Under the pieces are notes generated by a model that made no database searches, was not told the origin of the DNA, and worked only from the letters and a program-made list of their open reading frames with translations. A program made the translations under genes and the position numbers. Positions 8,573-16,212 of a DNA stretch of 50,562 bases are shown here, piece after piece; position 1 is the stretch's first letter, and each line of letters opens with the position of its first letter. The stretch lies in NCBI GenBank assembly GCA_964439215.1, contig CAYTNY010000005.1:1-50562 (forward strand), read 5' to 3'. The stretch comes from CAYTNY01 sp964439215 (GTDB lineage Bacteria > Oederibacteriota > PGYV01 > CAYTNY01).

Positions 8573-10611
8573 TTATATAAAAAACTTAAAATCCAGAACA
8601 AAAACCGCTTCATTATCTGAATAATCCGTAATAACGCCGTCGGACGGCGAAAGCATAATAATATTATATCCCAAAGACGCGCCTATTTCCATATTTTCAG
8701 AGCCGTATCCGGCACCCAGAGAAAAAGCAGCTTTGTTTTGGGCCTGATTTTCAGCAGTACCGGCCGGTTCATTGCCCGTTGATACTGTCCGGGAGGAAAA
8801 ACTGCCTCCGCCCCTCAAACTGATGCTGCTGTTTAATTCATATTCGGCCCCTGCCCTGCAGCCGGCTTCAAAAATTTCTGTTTTTGTTTCAAATCCGCCG
8901 GTTGATTTTCTTGATCCGGATAAAATAAAAAATTCAACAGGCATCATAATATTCTCAATAAACCTGAGCGCCGTTCCCGCGGAAACATTCAGAAAATTCA
9001 TATTAATATCATCCGGATATTCATCATCAGCCGAATTATAAATCTTATAATCTGTATTTAAATAATCAAGTTTTAACCCTATAATAAACGCGTCAAAATA
9101 ATATCTTCCCATTGACCGCATAACGATCTCAATTCCGTCTCTTATGCATTCGTAGGACTCAGCTTCTGTTGAATAGGATTCCTCTGTATCCAGCGCTGTT
9201 GTAACGGTTTCTTCCGACATTTTTCCGCTTATTACCGGATATACGGAAAAACTTCCTGCTGCTTCCGACTCCCCGTATTTTTCAATGCCCGTACCTATGC
9301 TGAATCCGAACGTGCTCATATTCAGGCTGTTTTTTATTTCTGTTTTATTCATGCTGTCCTCATAGGTAAAAACAGAATCCCTGTTATAATGATTGTAAAC
9401 AAAAGGGCTTTCCTGTATTGCGCCGGCCTGCTCAAAAAAGGAGTTTCCGGATTGCTGATACATAGTATCTATAGCGCGGAAAGAAGGCATTTCATGTATA
9501 TTATAACCGGATTTATTTCCTGCGGCAGCGGAAATATAATAACTGCTTCCGGGAAGCGGCAGCATGTAAGTCGCGCTTGCAAGATACTGAAATTTCGAGA
9601 AATTATTTTCCCTTTTCTGACCTGCTTCCGGAAAATCTGATGCGGATGACCTGTGTGTACCGTATCCCGCAAGAGCGCCTATTGATATATTTTCATTTAT
9701 TTTTTTTGCGTATTCCGCTTCAAACGCAGCCAGCATTGCGGCGGCTGTGTATTCATGCGTTCCGGTAAAAGAATTTTCTGTTTTATGAGTTTCGGGGCTG
9801 AACGCAAAAACAGGAGTTATAATAACCGCGCCGCCGTCCGGAAGCCGGTGGGATATATTGTTTGTTCTATTTTTTTCCGCGTTAAAAAAAATATCAAAAT
9901 CATTTTTTTCATATGTAAATTCGCCAAACCCTTCCATATCCGCTGTTATTTTTTTTTGTGGCATTTCAAAACCCGCGGACATGTTTATNNNNNNNNNNNN
10001 NNNNNNNNNNNNNNNNNNNNNNNNNNNNNNNNNNNNNNNNNNNNNNNNNNNNNNNNNNNNNNNNNNNNNNNNNNNNNNNNNNNNNNNNCCATATCCGCTG
10101 TTATTTTTTTTTGTGGCATTTCAAAACCCGCGGACATGTTTATGACGTTTTTTTGCGGCCTGAAAGCATAAAAAGACGTGAACCCGAACGCATACGGATC
10201 CGCGATTGCCGCAGAATCCGGAACAACCGCCTGTATACCGCCGAGCGCCGCCAGTCTTGAAGGCCCGCCGCGGTATATATATCCTTTTATTCTTTTTTTC
10301 ATTTCTTTTTTAATACGCGCAAGTCTTTGTGTTATTCTGGGATCTTTTTTTATCGTATACGCCTTTTTATAATATTTCACTGCTTCTTTTACGCGGCCTT
10401 TTGCCTCATACGAATAACCGAGATAAACAAGCGCGGAAAAATTTCTGGGATTTATCGCAAGAACATAATCAAAGGACTGTATTGCCCTGTCATGATCCCC
10501 GGCATTATAAAACCGAATGCCGTTCTGCATCCATTGTCTTTCCTGAAACGTTACTGCCGAAAGCAATGATGCCGACAAAACAAAAATAACCAGAAAAAAT
10601 AGTTTTTTCAT
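8573..10611 (-). CDS. TPR plus outer-membrane beta-barrel protein, split by an assembly gap
   Basis: As assembled, the gene is interrupted by 100 N (9989-10088) flanked by identical 55-base copies, which puts the two halves in different frames. Removing one copy and the N run (155 bases) restores one frame of about 627 codons: both halves share the peptide MSAGFEMPQKKITADM. The joined product has a signal peptide (residues 1-19, MKKLFFLVIFVLSASLLSA). TPR-like helices at about 22-105 include GIRFYNAGDHDRAIQSF and YLGYSYEAKGRVKEAVKYY. An ADPYAFGFTSFYAF segment and a long run of alternating amphipathic strands end in an aromatic residue (FKFFI), as in outer-membrane barrels. The ATG has AGAGGT upstream. 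Function unknown; probably an outer-membrane protein. Confidence 0.75.
9934..9988. repeat. 55-base overlap copy 1 at assembly gap
   Basis: These 55 bases are identical to 10089-10143, including a 9-T run, and abut the N run. They most likely represent one genomic copy present at both contig ends. Confidence 0.9.
9989..10088. other. 100-N scaffold gap
   Basis: This is exactly 100 undetermined bases inside a coding region. The round number and the identical flanks indicate a placeholder, not a measured distance. The true gap length is probably minus 55 (overlapping contigs). Confidence 0.95.
10089..10143. repeat. 55-base overlap copy 2 at assembly gap
   Basis: Exact second copy of 9934-9988 on the other side of the gap. 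See the split TPR/barrel gene. Confidence 0.9.
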
Positions 10612-10753
10612 ATAATACCTCTTTTTATTTTTTTACGGCGCCGTTTTTATATTTCTGTTTTTTTACAAAACCCGGATTTTGAAACTTTTATTTCAGCAAA
10701 AAACATGCGCAGAATCTATGCTGCCGTATTCTCCCGGGTTTGGGAGCCGTATT

Positions 10754-13183
10754 TTACTCCCCTGTATATTCCCTGGGCTTGTTGCCGTCCGGCCCGGATA
10801 TTATTCCTTTTTCTTCCATATCATCAATAATTCTTGCGGCTTTGGAATAACCTATTCCAAGCTTTCTCTGAAGATATGATGTTGAAATATTTCCTTTTGC
10901 TTTCGCAAGATCCACTGCTTTTTGAAACATTGAATTTTCATTTCCGCTGTCTTTGCCGCCGAGCATAAGATCCGCATCTTCCTGCTTTAAATCAAATTCC
11001 GGGGAAATTTCAGGCTTTCTCTGCTTTTTTATAAAATGAACAACTTTTGATATTTCATTTACCGATACAAAAGCAGCCTGGCCCCTTATGGGTTTATTTA
11101 ATTCAGCCGGCGCATAGAGCATATCTCCTTTTCCCAAAAGCGATTCAGCGCCTTTTGCGTCAAGTATTGTTCTTGAATCCACCTGTGACATTACCTGAAA
11201 CGCTATACGCGAAGGAAAATTCGCTTTTATAACCCCGGTTATAACATCCACGCTGGGCCGCTGCGTCGCGAGTATTATATGTATTCCCACCGCTCTCGCG
11301 AGCTGCGCAAGACGCTGAAGCGAAGCTTCCACATTTGCTTTTGCAAGAGTCATAAGATCCGCAAGTTCATCAATTACAAGCACAATATAAGGAAGGTTCT
11401 TTTTAAATTCAACACCTTCGCGCACATCCTCTCCGTCAGCCGCTTCGGCGGGTTCCGGCATATTATCCGGATCATACCCTTCTTTTTTCAGTTCTTCATT
11501 ATATTCATTGACCATCTCATTGTATGAATCTATGTCTCTTGCCCCTTCCTTCGCGAGTAGATCATACCTGTAATCCATTTCATATGTCAGTTTCTTAAGT
11601 ACATATGCCGCGTGCTTTACATCCGTAATAACCGGCGCTATAAGATGCGCAAGATCCCTGTAATGCGTCAGTTCAACTCTTTTCGGATCAACAAGTATAA
11701 GCTTCAGTTCATCCGGGGATGCTTTATAAATAAAACTCATAATTATGGTATTTATGCATACTGATTTACCCGATCCCGTGGCTCCCGCAATAAGCATATG
11801 GGGCATGTTTTTTAAATCAGCCATAACAGGCGCTCCACCCAGATCCCGGCCTATTGCCATTGTTAAAAGCGAGTTATTCTCCTGAAACCTGTCATCTTCT
11901 ATGAGTTCCTTGAGAAAGATCATTTTTTTGTCGGTTTTCGGAACTTCTATACCCAAAAGAGATTTACCGTGAACAGGCGCTATCCTGACCTGTTCAACCC
12001 TCATTGCCAGCGCTATATCACCGGCAAGATTCTGCACTCTTGACACTTTTGTTCCGGTAGACAGCTCCACTTCAAATCTGGCGAGCGCGGGCCCGTCAAC
12101 AATGTTTACAACATCTCCTTCAATACCGAAACTCAAAAGAGTATTTCTTAAATGCTCGGCGTCATCCGTATAATCTTTTTTATCAACAGATGTGCTGCCG
12201 CCTTTTAAAAATTCCGTTGACGGAAGCGTAAAATCTCCTCTGACAGCCTGTATTGCTTTCCTTTCTTTTGGTTTATCTTCATGCGTTATAACAGTAGGCT
12301 TTTCTTTTTTCTTTTTTTCTTTAATCTGTACTCCGGCGGTCTTTTCCTGTTCCTGTTTTTTTGGTTTTTCTGTTTTTTCTCCGGCTTCCTTGTGTTTATC
12401 TTCTTTATTCTTTTTTGAACCGGAAATTTTCTCTTCTGTTCTTTTGTCTTTCTTATTTTTACGGTTTTCAGTTATTATATCTCTGATTTTTACGGAAAAA
12501 TCCGCCAATGCGGACCAGATTATCACACAGGACCTGCCTGCTGTTTTTATCAGTTTAATTATAATACCGTGAAATATTCTTCCGATCTTTATCAGTATTT
12601 CTTCTTTTCCGAAAAGAATAACCGCAACGGCAAACATTATAAAATTAAGTATATAAGCGCCTGCCGTATTGAACCAGGATGCCAGAAAATCCGCAGTTTT
12701 TTTACCTGCCGCGCCGCCGGTATAAAATGTATAACTGCCGTCCATAACTCTCAGCATTTCGGGGAGTCCGTTCCAAAACTCACGCATCTCCCCTTTTGTA
12801 AATTCGCTTACTTTTTTCATTTTAAAAGATTCCGCACCCGCACCCGCGGCGGCAAGCGCAGTAAATATACTCAAAGCAAAAACAAATATCACAAACCCCA
12901 GAAGATAACGTGTATCCGCGTAGCGTTTATTTCCTTTAAGTATCTGAACCGCATAGAATCCCGTTATAAACGGAATTATCATGGAGGCTTTCCCGAGAAA
13001 AACATAAAAAAATCTTTCAATAATTTCCCCTGCGGGGCCGAGCATATTTTTGGAATCCACCCCGTTGTTAACAAATGACAGCAGAACTAAAACAGAAAAA
13101 ACCAGCAGACTTATACCCAGAAACCTGTCCGGCTTATTTTCTTTTTTCTTTCCCGAAGACCTTGCCTTTTTTTTTCTTGCCAT
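10754..13183 (-). CDS. ftsK: DNA translocase FtsK/SpoIIIE
   Basis: The 809-aa protein has four N-terminal membrane helices (about residues 21-40, 53-80, 92-115 and 170-200), a Lys/Glu-rich linker (about 225-310), and the alpha/beta motor. Walker A AGATGSGKS lies near residue 466 and Walker B VLVIDELADLM near 600. LARAVGIHIILATQRPSVDVITG is the conserved FtsK stretch that follows. The C-terminal gamma winged helix (about 745-809, DLAKAKGNISTSYLQRKLGIGY) recognises the oriented KOPS/SRS sequences. It pumps chromosomal DNA through the division septum and helps resolve dimers. GAGAGG precedes the ATG. A terminator upstream (13268-13306) separates it from the small Lys-rich gene. Confidence 0.97.
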   Translation of the reverse strand: MARKKKARSSGKKKENKPDRFLGISLLVFSVLVLLSFVNNGVDSKNMLGPAGEIIERFFYVFLGKASMIIPFITGFYAVQILKGNKRYADTRYLLGFVIFVFALSIFTALAAAGAGAESFKMKKVSEFTKGEMREFWNGLPEMLRVMDGSYTFYTGGAAGKKTADFLASWFNTAGAYILNFIMFAVAVILFGKEEILIKIGRIFHGIIIKLIKTAGRSCVIIWSALADFSVKIRDIITENRKNKKDKRTEEKISGSKKNKEDKHKEAGEKTEKPKKQEQEKTAGVQIKEKKKKEKPTVITHEDKPKERKAIQAVRGDFTLPSTEFLKGGSTSVDKKDYTDDAEHLRNTLLSFGIEGDVVNIVDGPALARFEVELSTGTKVSRVQNLAGDIALAMRVEQVRIAPVHGKSLLGIEVPKTDKKMIFLKELIEDDRFQENNSLLTMAIGRDLGGAPVMADLKNMPHMLIAGATGSGKSVCINTIIMSFIYKASPDELKLILVDPKRVELTHYRDLAHLIAPVITDVKHAAYVLKKLTYEMDYRYDLLAKEGARDIDSYNEMVNEYNEELKKEGYDPDNMPEPAEAADGEDVREGVEFKKNLPYIVLVIDELADLMTLAKANVEASLQRLAQLARAVGIHIILATQRPSVDVITGVIKANFPSRIAFQVMSQVDSRTILDAKGAESLLGKGDMLYAPAELNKPIRGQAAFVSVNEISKVVHFIKKQRKPEISPEFDLKQEDADLMLGGKDSGNENSMFQKAVDLAKAKGNISTSYLQRKLGIGYSKAARIIDDMEEKGIISGPDGNKPREYTGE

Positions 13184-13267
13184 TGATTGCCTCTCGTTTT
13201 TTTCGCCTGTGGATACCGTTTTCAGGCATCCGGATGATTATAACATTCTGACTTTGTTTGTAAACAA

Positions 13268-13306
13268 AAACAACGTGGAGCCGTTTTTCACAACTCCACG
13301 TTGTTT
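13268..13306 (-). terminator. Rho-independent terminator of the Lys-rich mini-gene
   Basis: 13-bp perfect stem (AAACAACGTGGAG with CTCCACGTTGTTT) and a 13-base loop, followed on the minus strand by a short T-rich run. It lies 24 bases after the TAA of the 36-residue gene. Confidence 0.85.
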
Positions 13307-13329
13307 GATGTTACCCCGTTTTTAATTTC

Positions 13330-13440
13330 TTATTTTTTCTTTTTAGCTTTTTTCTTTGTAGCTTTTTTCTTTGTGGCTTTTTTCTTCGTAGCTTTTTTCT
13401 TTACAGCTTTCTTTTTTACGGCTTTTTTCTTTGCTGCCAT
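13330..13440 (-). CDS. 36-residue Lys/Ala-rich histone H1-like protein
   Basis: A very small gene of 37 codons reading MAAKKKAVKKKAV and then four KKKA-type repeats, ending AKKKK. It is made only of Met, Ala, Lys, Val and Thr, with KKKA(T/V) pentads like the tails of bacterial histone H1-like (Hc1/AlgP-type) proteins, but it lacks any folded domain. The start is supported by AAAGGGGTGA upstream at good spacing, a sigma-70-type promoter (13570-13597) and a strong terminator just after the stop, so this is a real monocistronic unit. It probably binds nucleic acid (DNA or rRNA) nonspecifically. The function is inference from composition. Strict codon repetition suggests growth by repeat expansion. 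Confidence 0.8.
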   Translation of the reverse strand: MAAKKKAVKKKAVKKKATKKKATKKKATKKKAKKKK

Positions 13441-13503
13441 TGTGCACGTCACCCCTTTCTATAAGTGGATTTTTAATAAGAACAGTATTTGTCAAAATTT
13501 ATG

Positions 13504-13690
13504 TTTTTTGTCATTTTTTGCAGCCATGTCTTTATCTTGTATAAGAACTTAAAGATATTATCAATATGTAGTATATATAATTGCTTTCTTTTGTCAATAC
13601 TTAATATTTGATTTATATGTATTTAAAGTCAAATATAATGTTTTTTTGTTTGTTTTTATTGTTTTTTAGGTTTTTTTGTCATTTTTTGCA
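13504..13690. repeat. 19-base direct repeat pair, 168 bases apart
   Basis: TTTTTTGTCATTTTTTGCA occurs at 13504-13522 and again exactly at 13672-13690. On the minus strand the first copy lies in the MAAKNDKK mini-frame. It could be an iteron-like element or a remnant of duplication of a Lys-rich mini-gene. Confidence 0.6.
13570..13597 (-). promoter_or_regulatory. Sigma-70-type promoter for the Lys-rich mini-gene
   Basis: Minus strand: -35 TTGACA (13592-13597), 16-base spacer, -10 TATACT (13570-13575). It leaves a leader of about 120 bases before the ATG at 13440. Confidence 0.7.
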
Positions 13691-13838
13691 TCATTTTTTT
13701 CCACATCTTATGCACAGTAAGACCACTCTTACTTTATTTGTTTTGTTTAACTATAGATGACAAAAAAAATATTTTCCCCCGGTTAAACCTGCCGGCTTTT
13801 AACTAGTCTTTTGCTTTGGCTGAGGTTCTGTCCCTGGG

Positions 13839-15260
13839 TCATGAAATAAAAAACTTTTCTCCGGCTGCCATTACTTCTTTAAGCATTTTTCTGCTCTTTG
13901 CTTCCGCATAAAGTCTTACAACCGGCTCAGTACCGGAAAAACGCGTCATAACCCATATGTCTTTTCCGAGAATATATTTAAATCCGTCTTTTGTATCAAT
14001 ATCTTTAATTTCAAATTGTCCTATTTTTTTAAACTTTCCTTCACTGAGTTTTTTTATAAGTTTTTCTTTTTTCGCTTCGGTAAGCCTGTAATTTTTCCTG
14101 GCAGTATAAAAAGAACCTGTTTTTTTCTCCAGTTCTTTTATCATATCCTTTATTTTTCTGCCTGTTTTTGCGGCCATTTCAACAACCAAAAGACAGGCGA
14201 TTATACCGTCCTTTTCCGGTATATGTCTGTGAACAGTCAGGCCGTTGCTTTCTTCACCGCCTATGACAATATCTTCTTTTATCATTATTTCACCTATATA
14301 TTTAAATCCCACGGGTGTTTCATAAAGTTTTCTGTTATGCAAAGCCGCAACCGCGTCAACCATATGCGATGTAGCTACAGAACGCACTACGGATCCTTTC
14401 CATCCCCGTGTCCGTATAAGATAATCCAGAAGCAAAGGCAGTATTTTATTTGCCGGAATATAACTGCCGTCAGCATCTATAACTCCGTATCGGTCCCCGT
14501 CTCCATCCGCGGCAACTCCGAGAAACGCTTTTTTTCTTTTTACCTCAAGAATAAGATCCCGGATATTTTTTTCCGCAGGCTCCGGCGGAAACCCCCCGAA
14601 TAAAACATCTCTGTGATCATTTATAACCGTCACATCTGCTCCCGCATCTTTCAGCAGTGTATCCAGATACCCCCGGGCTGAAGCATAAAGAGGATCCACA
14701 ATTACTTTTATTCTGCTTTTTTTAATTGCGCTGAAATCCACTATTTCTTTTATCCGTTTCATATAATATGGCTTTGGATCAAACTTCTTTATCATGCCTT
14801 TTTTTACGGCTGTTTCAAAATCCATTTTTTTAACAGTTTTAATTTTTTTTATATTTACCTCAATTGCCCCGGTCTCCGCAATCGTTGCGGGTCCGCCCCA
14901 TGACGGAGAAAATTTAATCCCGCTGTATTCAGCAGGATTATGAGATGCCGTAAAATTTATGCCTCCGGCTGCTTTTCTTCTTATAACTTCATACGATATC
15001 ACGGGAGTAGGCGTATCGCGGTCACAGACAAGCGCTTTTATACCGCTGCCCGCGAGAACCTCCGCTGCCGCAGCGCAGAACTGTTCCGATAAAAATCTCG
15101 CGTCTCCTCCTACGATCACCGGTTTTCCTCTGAGATTTTTTTTGCTTTTAATAAAATCAGCTATTGCCTGAACCACTATTCTCACATTTTCAAAGGTAAA
15201 ATCATCGCTTATAATTCCTCTCCATCCCGAAGTCCCGAATTTAATCTCTTTTGCCGGCAT
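13839..15260 (-). CDS. Alpha-D-phosphohexomutase (phosphoglucomutase/phosphomannomutase)
   Basis: The 473-aa product contains all four active-site loops of the alpha-D-phosphohexomutase superfamily: the phosphoserine loop TASHNP (about residue 102), the metal-binding DGDGDR (about 247), the sugar-binding GEESNG (about 337) and the phosphate-binding RFSGTEP (about 440). It starts with KFGTSGWRG, the usual N-terminal motif. It interconverts sugar 1- and 6-phosphates, feeding cell-wall or polysaccharide synthesis. Whether the preferred substrate is glucose or mannose cannot be told from motifs. AGGAGG lies just upstream of the ATG. It is transcribed divergently from rpmH, with its own likely promoter at 15310-15337. 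Confidence 0.93.
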   Translation of the reverse strand: MPAKEIKFGTSGWRGIISDDFTFENVRIVVQAIADFIKSKKNLRGKPVIVGGDARFLSEQFCAAAAEVLAGSGIKALVCDRDTPTPVISYEVIRRKAAGGINFTASHNPAEYSGIKFSPSWGGPATIAETGAIEVNIKKIKTVKKMDFETAVKKGMIKKFDPKPYYMKRIKEIVDFSAIKKSRIKVIVDPLYASARGYLDTLLKDAGADVTVINDHRDVLFGGFPPEPAEKNIRDLILEVKRKKAFLGVAADGDGDRYGVIDADGSYIPANKILPLLLDYLIRTRGWKGSVVRSVATSHMVDAVAALHNRKLYETPVGFKYIGEIMIKEDIVIGGEESNGLTVHRHIPEKDGIIACLLVVEMAAKTGRKIKDMIKELEKKTGSFYTARKNYRLTEAKKEKLIKKLSEGKFKKIGQFEIKDIDTKDGFKYILGKDIWVMTRFSGTEPVVRLYAEAKSRKMLKEVMAAGEKFFIS

Positions 15261-15309
15261 TTTTTTCCTCCTGGTTTAGTCAGTAATAATTAAAATAAAA
15301 TGCTTACCC

Positions 15310-15337
15310 ATAATAGCTTAATTTTTTAATTTTTCAA
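15310..15337 (-). promoter_or_regulatory. Sigma-70-type promoter for the phosphohexomutase gene
   Basis: Minus strand: TTGAAA (15332-15337), 16-base spacer, TATTAT (15310-15315), about 50 bases before the ATG at 15260. Confidence 0.55.
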
Positions 15338-15383
15338 GAAAAAAGTCGCCTGCTTCTTGTCTTAAATTTCAAATAAATAGCTA

Positions 15384-15412
15384 TTGACTTTAACATCTGT
15401 TTTCCTTATAAT
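15384..15412 (+). promoter_or_regulatory. Sigma-70-type promoter for rpmH-rnpA-yidD-yidC
   Basis: TTGACT (15384-15389), exact 17-base spacer, consensus TATAAT (15407-15412). It ends 65 bases before the rpmH ATG and is the best sigma-70-type match I noticed in the window, fitting a strongly expressed ribosomal gene. Confidence 0.85.
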
Positions 15413-15477
15413 ATCGCACAACTTATGTTTTTTATAAGCCATAACAAAATTTTAATTATATGACGGAGTGAATTATT

Positions 15478-15618
15478 ATGTCCAAAAGAACGTTTCAGCC
15501 CCATAAAACAAAAACAAAAAAGAAACAGGGTTTTTTAAAGAAAATGTCGGAAAACGGCGGCCAGAATGTTATTAAAAGCCGGAGAAAAAAAGGCAGAAAA
15601 AAACTGACTACGGTATAA
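15478..15618 (+). CDS. rpmH: 50S ribosomal protein L34
   Basis: 46-aa product reading MSKRTFQPHKTKTKKKQGFL, then KKMSENGGQNVIKSRRKKGR and KKLTTV. This matches L34 along its whole length: the R-T-F-Q-P start, the H-G-F/Q-G-F-L region, the R-R-x-K-G-R-x-x-L end. The N-terminal TKTKKK is slightly more Lys-rich than usual. L34 is a small basic protein of the large subunit bound to 23S rRNA. CGGAG precedes the ATG. It is the first gene of the rpmH-rnpA-yidD-yidC-mnmE cluster. dnaA, which often precedes rpmH, is absent here and is replaced by a divergent phosphohexomutase. Confidence 0.97.
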   Translation: MSKRTFQPHKTKTKKKQGFLKKMSENGGQNVIKSRRKKGRKKLTTV

Positions 15619-15682
15619 TTTACGGCGGGAGCAGCTTAAAATCAGGAAAAAATCCCCTTCAGGCCCGGATTTCAAAAGAATC

Positions 15683-15982
15683 ATGAACTCCGGCATAAAA
15701 AAAGGAAACAGTTATTTTTCTGTTTTCTGCGCAGACAGCATAAATGAAAAAGAAAAACTCTATATAGCCACAATAGGCAAAAAAATTCTTAAAAAGTCTG
15801 TTGACCGCAGTCTTCTTAAGAGAAGGTTAAAAGAAGTGTTTAACCGCAGAAAAGAACAGTTTACAGGAAAAGACGTTGTAATAATGGTGCGGTCCGGTGC
15901 AAAAGATCTTGCGGATTTTAGGTCCGTGGAAGAAACATTGGGAAATCTGCTTAGTTCTTTTTCAAAGGGAAAGAAAAAATGA
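15683..15982 (+). CDS. rnpA: Ribonuclease P protein component (start uncertain)
   Basis: RnpA is the protein cofactor of RNase P, which removes tRNA 5' leaders. The RNR-type motif is visible as KKSVDRSLLKRRLKEVFNRR (about residues 36-55), followed by DVVIMVRSGA and a C-terminal helix. The ATG at 15683 is the first canonical start and gives 99 aa. RnpA-like sequence nevertheless continues upstream in frame: DFKRI runs straight into the ATG, and LRREQLKIRKK begins at 15620. The frame is open back to 15608 and contains no ATG, GTG or TTG. Either a rare start (ATC at 15641, 9 bases after GGGAG) or an indel near the rpmH stop is likely. It overlaps yidD by 4 bases. Confidence 0.88.
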   Translation: MNSGIKKGNSYFSVFCADSINEKEKLYIATIGKKILKKSVDRSLLKRRLKEVFNRRKEQFTGKDVVIMVRSGAKDLADFRSVEETLGNLLSSFSKGKKK

Positions 15983-16212
15983 AGCATATTTTCGCAGGAT
16001 TTATAACTTTTTATCAGAAGATCCTGTCGCCGTTTCTGCCGTCTTCCTGCAGATTTTATCCGGCCTGTTCCCAGTATTCAAAAGAAGCTTTTTTAAAATA
16101 CGGCGTATTTAAGGGCGGTTATCTGTCATTAAAACGCATTATTAAATGTAATCCCTTTCATCCGGGAGGACTTGACCCGCTTGAAAAAAAGGGACCCAAG
16201 GAGGAAAAATGA
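15979..16212 (+). CDS. yidD: Membrane protein insertion efficiency factor YidD
   Basis: The 77-aa product has the hallmark YQKILSPFLPSSCRFYPACSQY, with two conserved Cys (both followed by aromatic residues), and the ending RIIKCNPFHPGGLDP. This matches YidD over its whole length. YidD is a small amphipathic protein at the inner membrane that assists YidC. It overlaps rnpA (ATGA) and yidC (ATGA) by 4 bases on each side, so the three are translationally coupled. Confidence 0.97.
   Translation: MKHIFAGFITFYQKILSPFLPSSCRFYPACSQYSKEAFLKYGVFKGGYLSLKRIIKCNPFHPGGLDPLEKKGPKEEK

Larger units (their letters stand above)
13441..13838. other. AT-rich intergenic region with DnaA-box-like sites, candidate regulatory/origin region
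   Basis: About 400 bases with no convincing gene. Contents: the promoter at 13570-13597; a 19-base direct repeat at 13504-13522 and 13672-13690; TTTTCCACA (13697-13705, one mismatch to the DnaA box TTATCCACA); TTATGCACA (13708-13716, exact TTATNCACA); and a dyad AGTAAGA-N4-TCTTACT (13716-13733). An 11-codon start-to-stop stretch (MAAKNDKKHKF) lies from 13527 down to 13492 on the minus strand, within the 5' leader of the mini-gene. The combination resembles a small replication origin or a regulated leader. Only two DnaA-like sites are visible, so an origin is a weak inference. Confidence 0.4.
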
